Shown: piece by piece, positions 60,340 through 60,965 of the stretch
Numbering within the stretch: the first letter of the stretch is position 1
Layout: the number at the start of each line of letters is the position of its first letter
Source: Hydrogenophaga sp.
Lineage (GTDB): Bacteria; Pseudomonadota; Gammaproteobacteria; Burkholderiales; Burkholderiaceae_C
DNA: 60,965 bases
Direction: 5' to 3'
NCBI GenBank assembly: GCA_018993155.1
Contig: JAGKSX010000020.1
Location: 1 to 60,965, forward strand
Program-made: the position numbers and the translations under genes
Notes under the pieces: generated by a model
The model's input: the letters and a program-made list of their open reading frames with translations, nothing else
Database searches by the model: none
What the model was told of the DNA's origin: nothing

Positions 60340-60690
60340 CTGCTCTAGTCGGGAAGCAGTCGACGTGTGCGGCGGAAAGAAGCGAGATCTCGCACCAGGA
60401 TTTATTGACGACATCTGCATATTTTGTAGCGCTCCTGCAAAAGGCTTCACGCAATTCGAAGCGGGAGTCAACTACTCAGGATATGTTTCGAGGCATGCCC
60501 CGCTGGCCACTAGGTGTCCGGAGTGAACGTGAGCATTGTTCACGAAGTGCATGAGAAATCGACGGTTAGGCACACAAGCAGGGCTCTTCATCGCCGCACG
60601 CAGTTGCTCCTTGACAGTGTTACGACCCAAATGTGGACGCCTGGAAATCTCGCGCTCGCAGGGCCGAGAACGTGTGGCGATATCAGAGCG
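60340..60690. other. Intergenic stretch, no gene recognised
   Basis: About 350 bp of island-like DNA. Several short frames overlap on both strands without domain character. It includes a small dyad GTGAAC-GTGAGCATT-GTTCAC (around 60523-60543) and the heptamer GTTAGGC (60565-60571). I see no clear promoter or gene. Confidence 0.45.
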
Positions 60691-60906
60691 TTACACAGCG
60701 CCGCTGTACTTGATGGCCAACAAAATGTCCTTGACTTGCTGCATTCCCGCCTGACTCTGCCCCATCTGTAGAGGCGACTTCTCATCAAGCATCGGATGCG
60801 GTGTTTGAAGCCAATGAGCCGCGTCCTCCTTTGTCTCAAACGTATCTTCAGCTGTTTGCTCCAGCTCTTGCAGGAGGGACTAGAGATTTTTCTCGCTCTC
60901 AGACAT
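60691..60906 (-). pseudogene. DUF2384 (MbcA/ParS/Xre-type) antitoxin domain with in-frame amber stop
   Basis: From ATG 60906 the frame reads eight codons (MSESEKNL), a TAG at 60882-60880, then 62 codons to TAA at 60691. The later part carries the pattern of the DUF2384 toxin-binding domain (ETKEDAAHWLQTPHPMLDEKSPLQ, then GMQQVKDILLAIKYSG; shown in parts). Without the stop it would be a 71-residue protein. TAG could derive from CAG (Gln) by one transition. These antitoxins pair with RES-domain toxins, none of which is visible here. A further gene may end at 60917 (TGA) just upstream, running in from the window edge. Confidence 0.7.
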
Positions 60907-60965
60907 GGCGGATCTTTCATGTAAGCGACTGCATCTTCGTCTGCAAAGTGACGAGGTGAAACCGC

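Noticed and set aside
60588-60920. 110-codon minus-strand frame starting MKDPPCLRARK
   Set aside because: It is out of frame with the DUF2384 domain encoded by the same bases and has basic, low-quality composition; the antitoxin frame explains the region better.
1-60965. CRISPR arrays, rRNA genes, insertion sequences
   Set aside because: No regularly spaced repeats, rRNA-like sequence, transposase genes or IS-type terminal repeats were seen on reading either strand.

Overview
The window is GC-rich, densely packed and has no ribosomal or classical housekeeping operon. The gene set (Bug-type tricarboxylate receptors, several Rieske oxygenases with VanB-type reductases, a Bad/Ali cyclohexanecarboxylate operon, many LysR/IclR regulators, homodimeric pyruvate dehydrogenase E1) points to a betaproteobacterium of the Comamonadaceae (Burkholderiales), Hydrogenophaga-like. 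That placement is inferred from gene content and codon style, not from a marker gene.

Layout. 1-904: the 3' end of a probable cobalamin riboswitch and bluB. 855-12413: LtrA-like membrane protein, dkgB with an MFS exporter and divergent LysR, an IclR regulator, an Lrp regulator divergent from a PDH-E1-like enzyme (arrangement like mdeR/mdeB), a D-2-hydroxyacid dehydrogenase, and a small unknown gene coupled to an acyl-CoA synthetase. 12685-17724: a two-HKD phospholipase D followed by two paralogous membrane-anchored Sel1-repeat proteins, read here as an orphan type VI secretion Tle5 effector with duplicated immunity genes. 17782-25768: a catabolic cluster (amidohydrolase, creatininase-family hydrolase, Rieske oxygenase, NMT1-type ABC importer, LysR, separate reductase) whose substrate I cannot name. 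25856-28998: a tightly overlapping operon of alpha/beta hydrolase, patatin, diiron ferritin-like protein and a small secreted Sel1-like protein. 29117-33033: hybrid histidine kinase and LuxR-type response regulator that flank a phytase-like gene and share a duplicated 64-bp leader. 33121-41273: a complete cyclohexanecarboxylate operon (badH, badI, aliB, aliA, Bug receptor, badK, acyl-CoA dehydrogenase) with divergent badR. 41389-45676: AraC regulator, yjfB, a PACE efflux pump with divergent LysR, and a crotonase with TetR. 45757-50736: a second Rieske oxygenase operon (oxygenase, Bug receptor, SDR, reductase) with divergent IclR. 50785-53885: DUF1090 protein, MFS_3-ABM fusion transporter, DEDDh exonuclease. 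53940-59378: copper-resistance locus with two P-type ATPases, cueR and copZ, and three CueR-type promoters.

From about 59492 to the right edge the character changes: a 3' fragment of an initiator-type tRNA-Met followed by its terminator, lower GC, few recognisable genes, and a DUF2384 antitoxin-like gene broken by an in-frame amber codon. This looks like the distal end of a decayed island integrated at a tRNA gene; the intact tRNA and the rest of the element would lie outside the window.

Start codons were moved from the longest reading frame wherever homology or a ribosome-binding site argued for it; these choices are explained per gene. All functional assignments come from reading the translated sequence and remembered family features; no database search was run.
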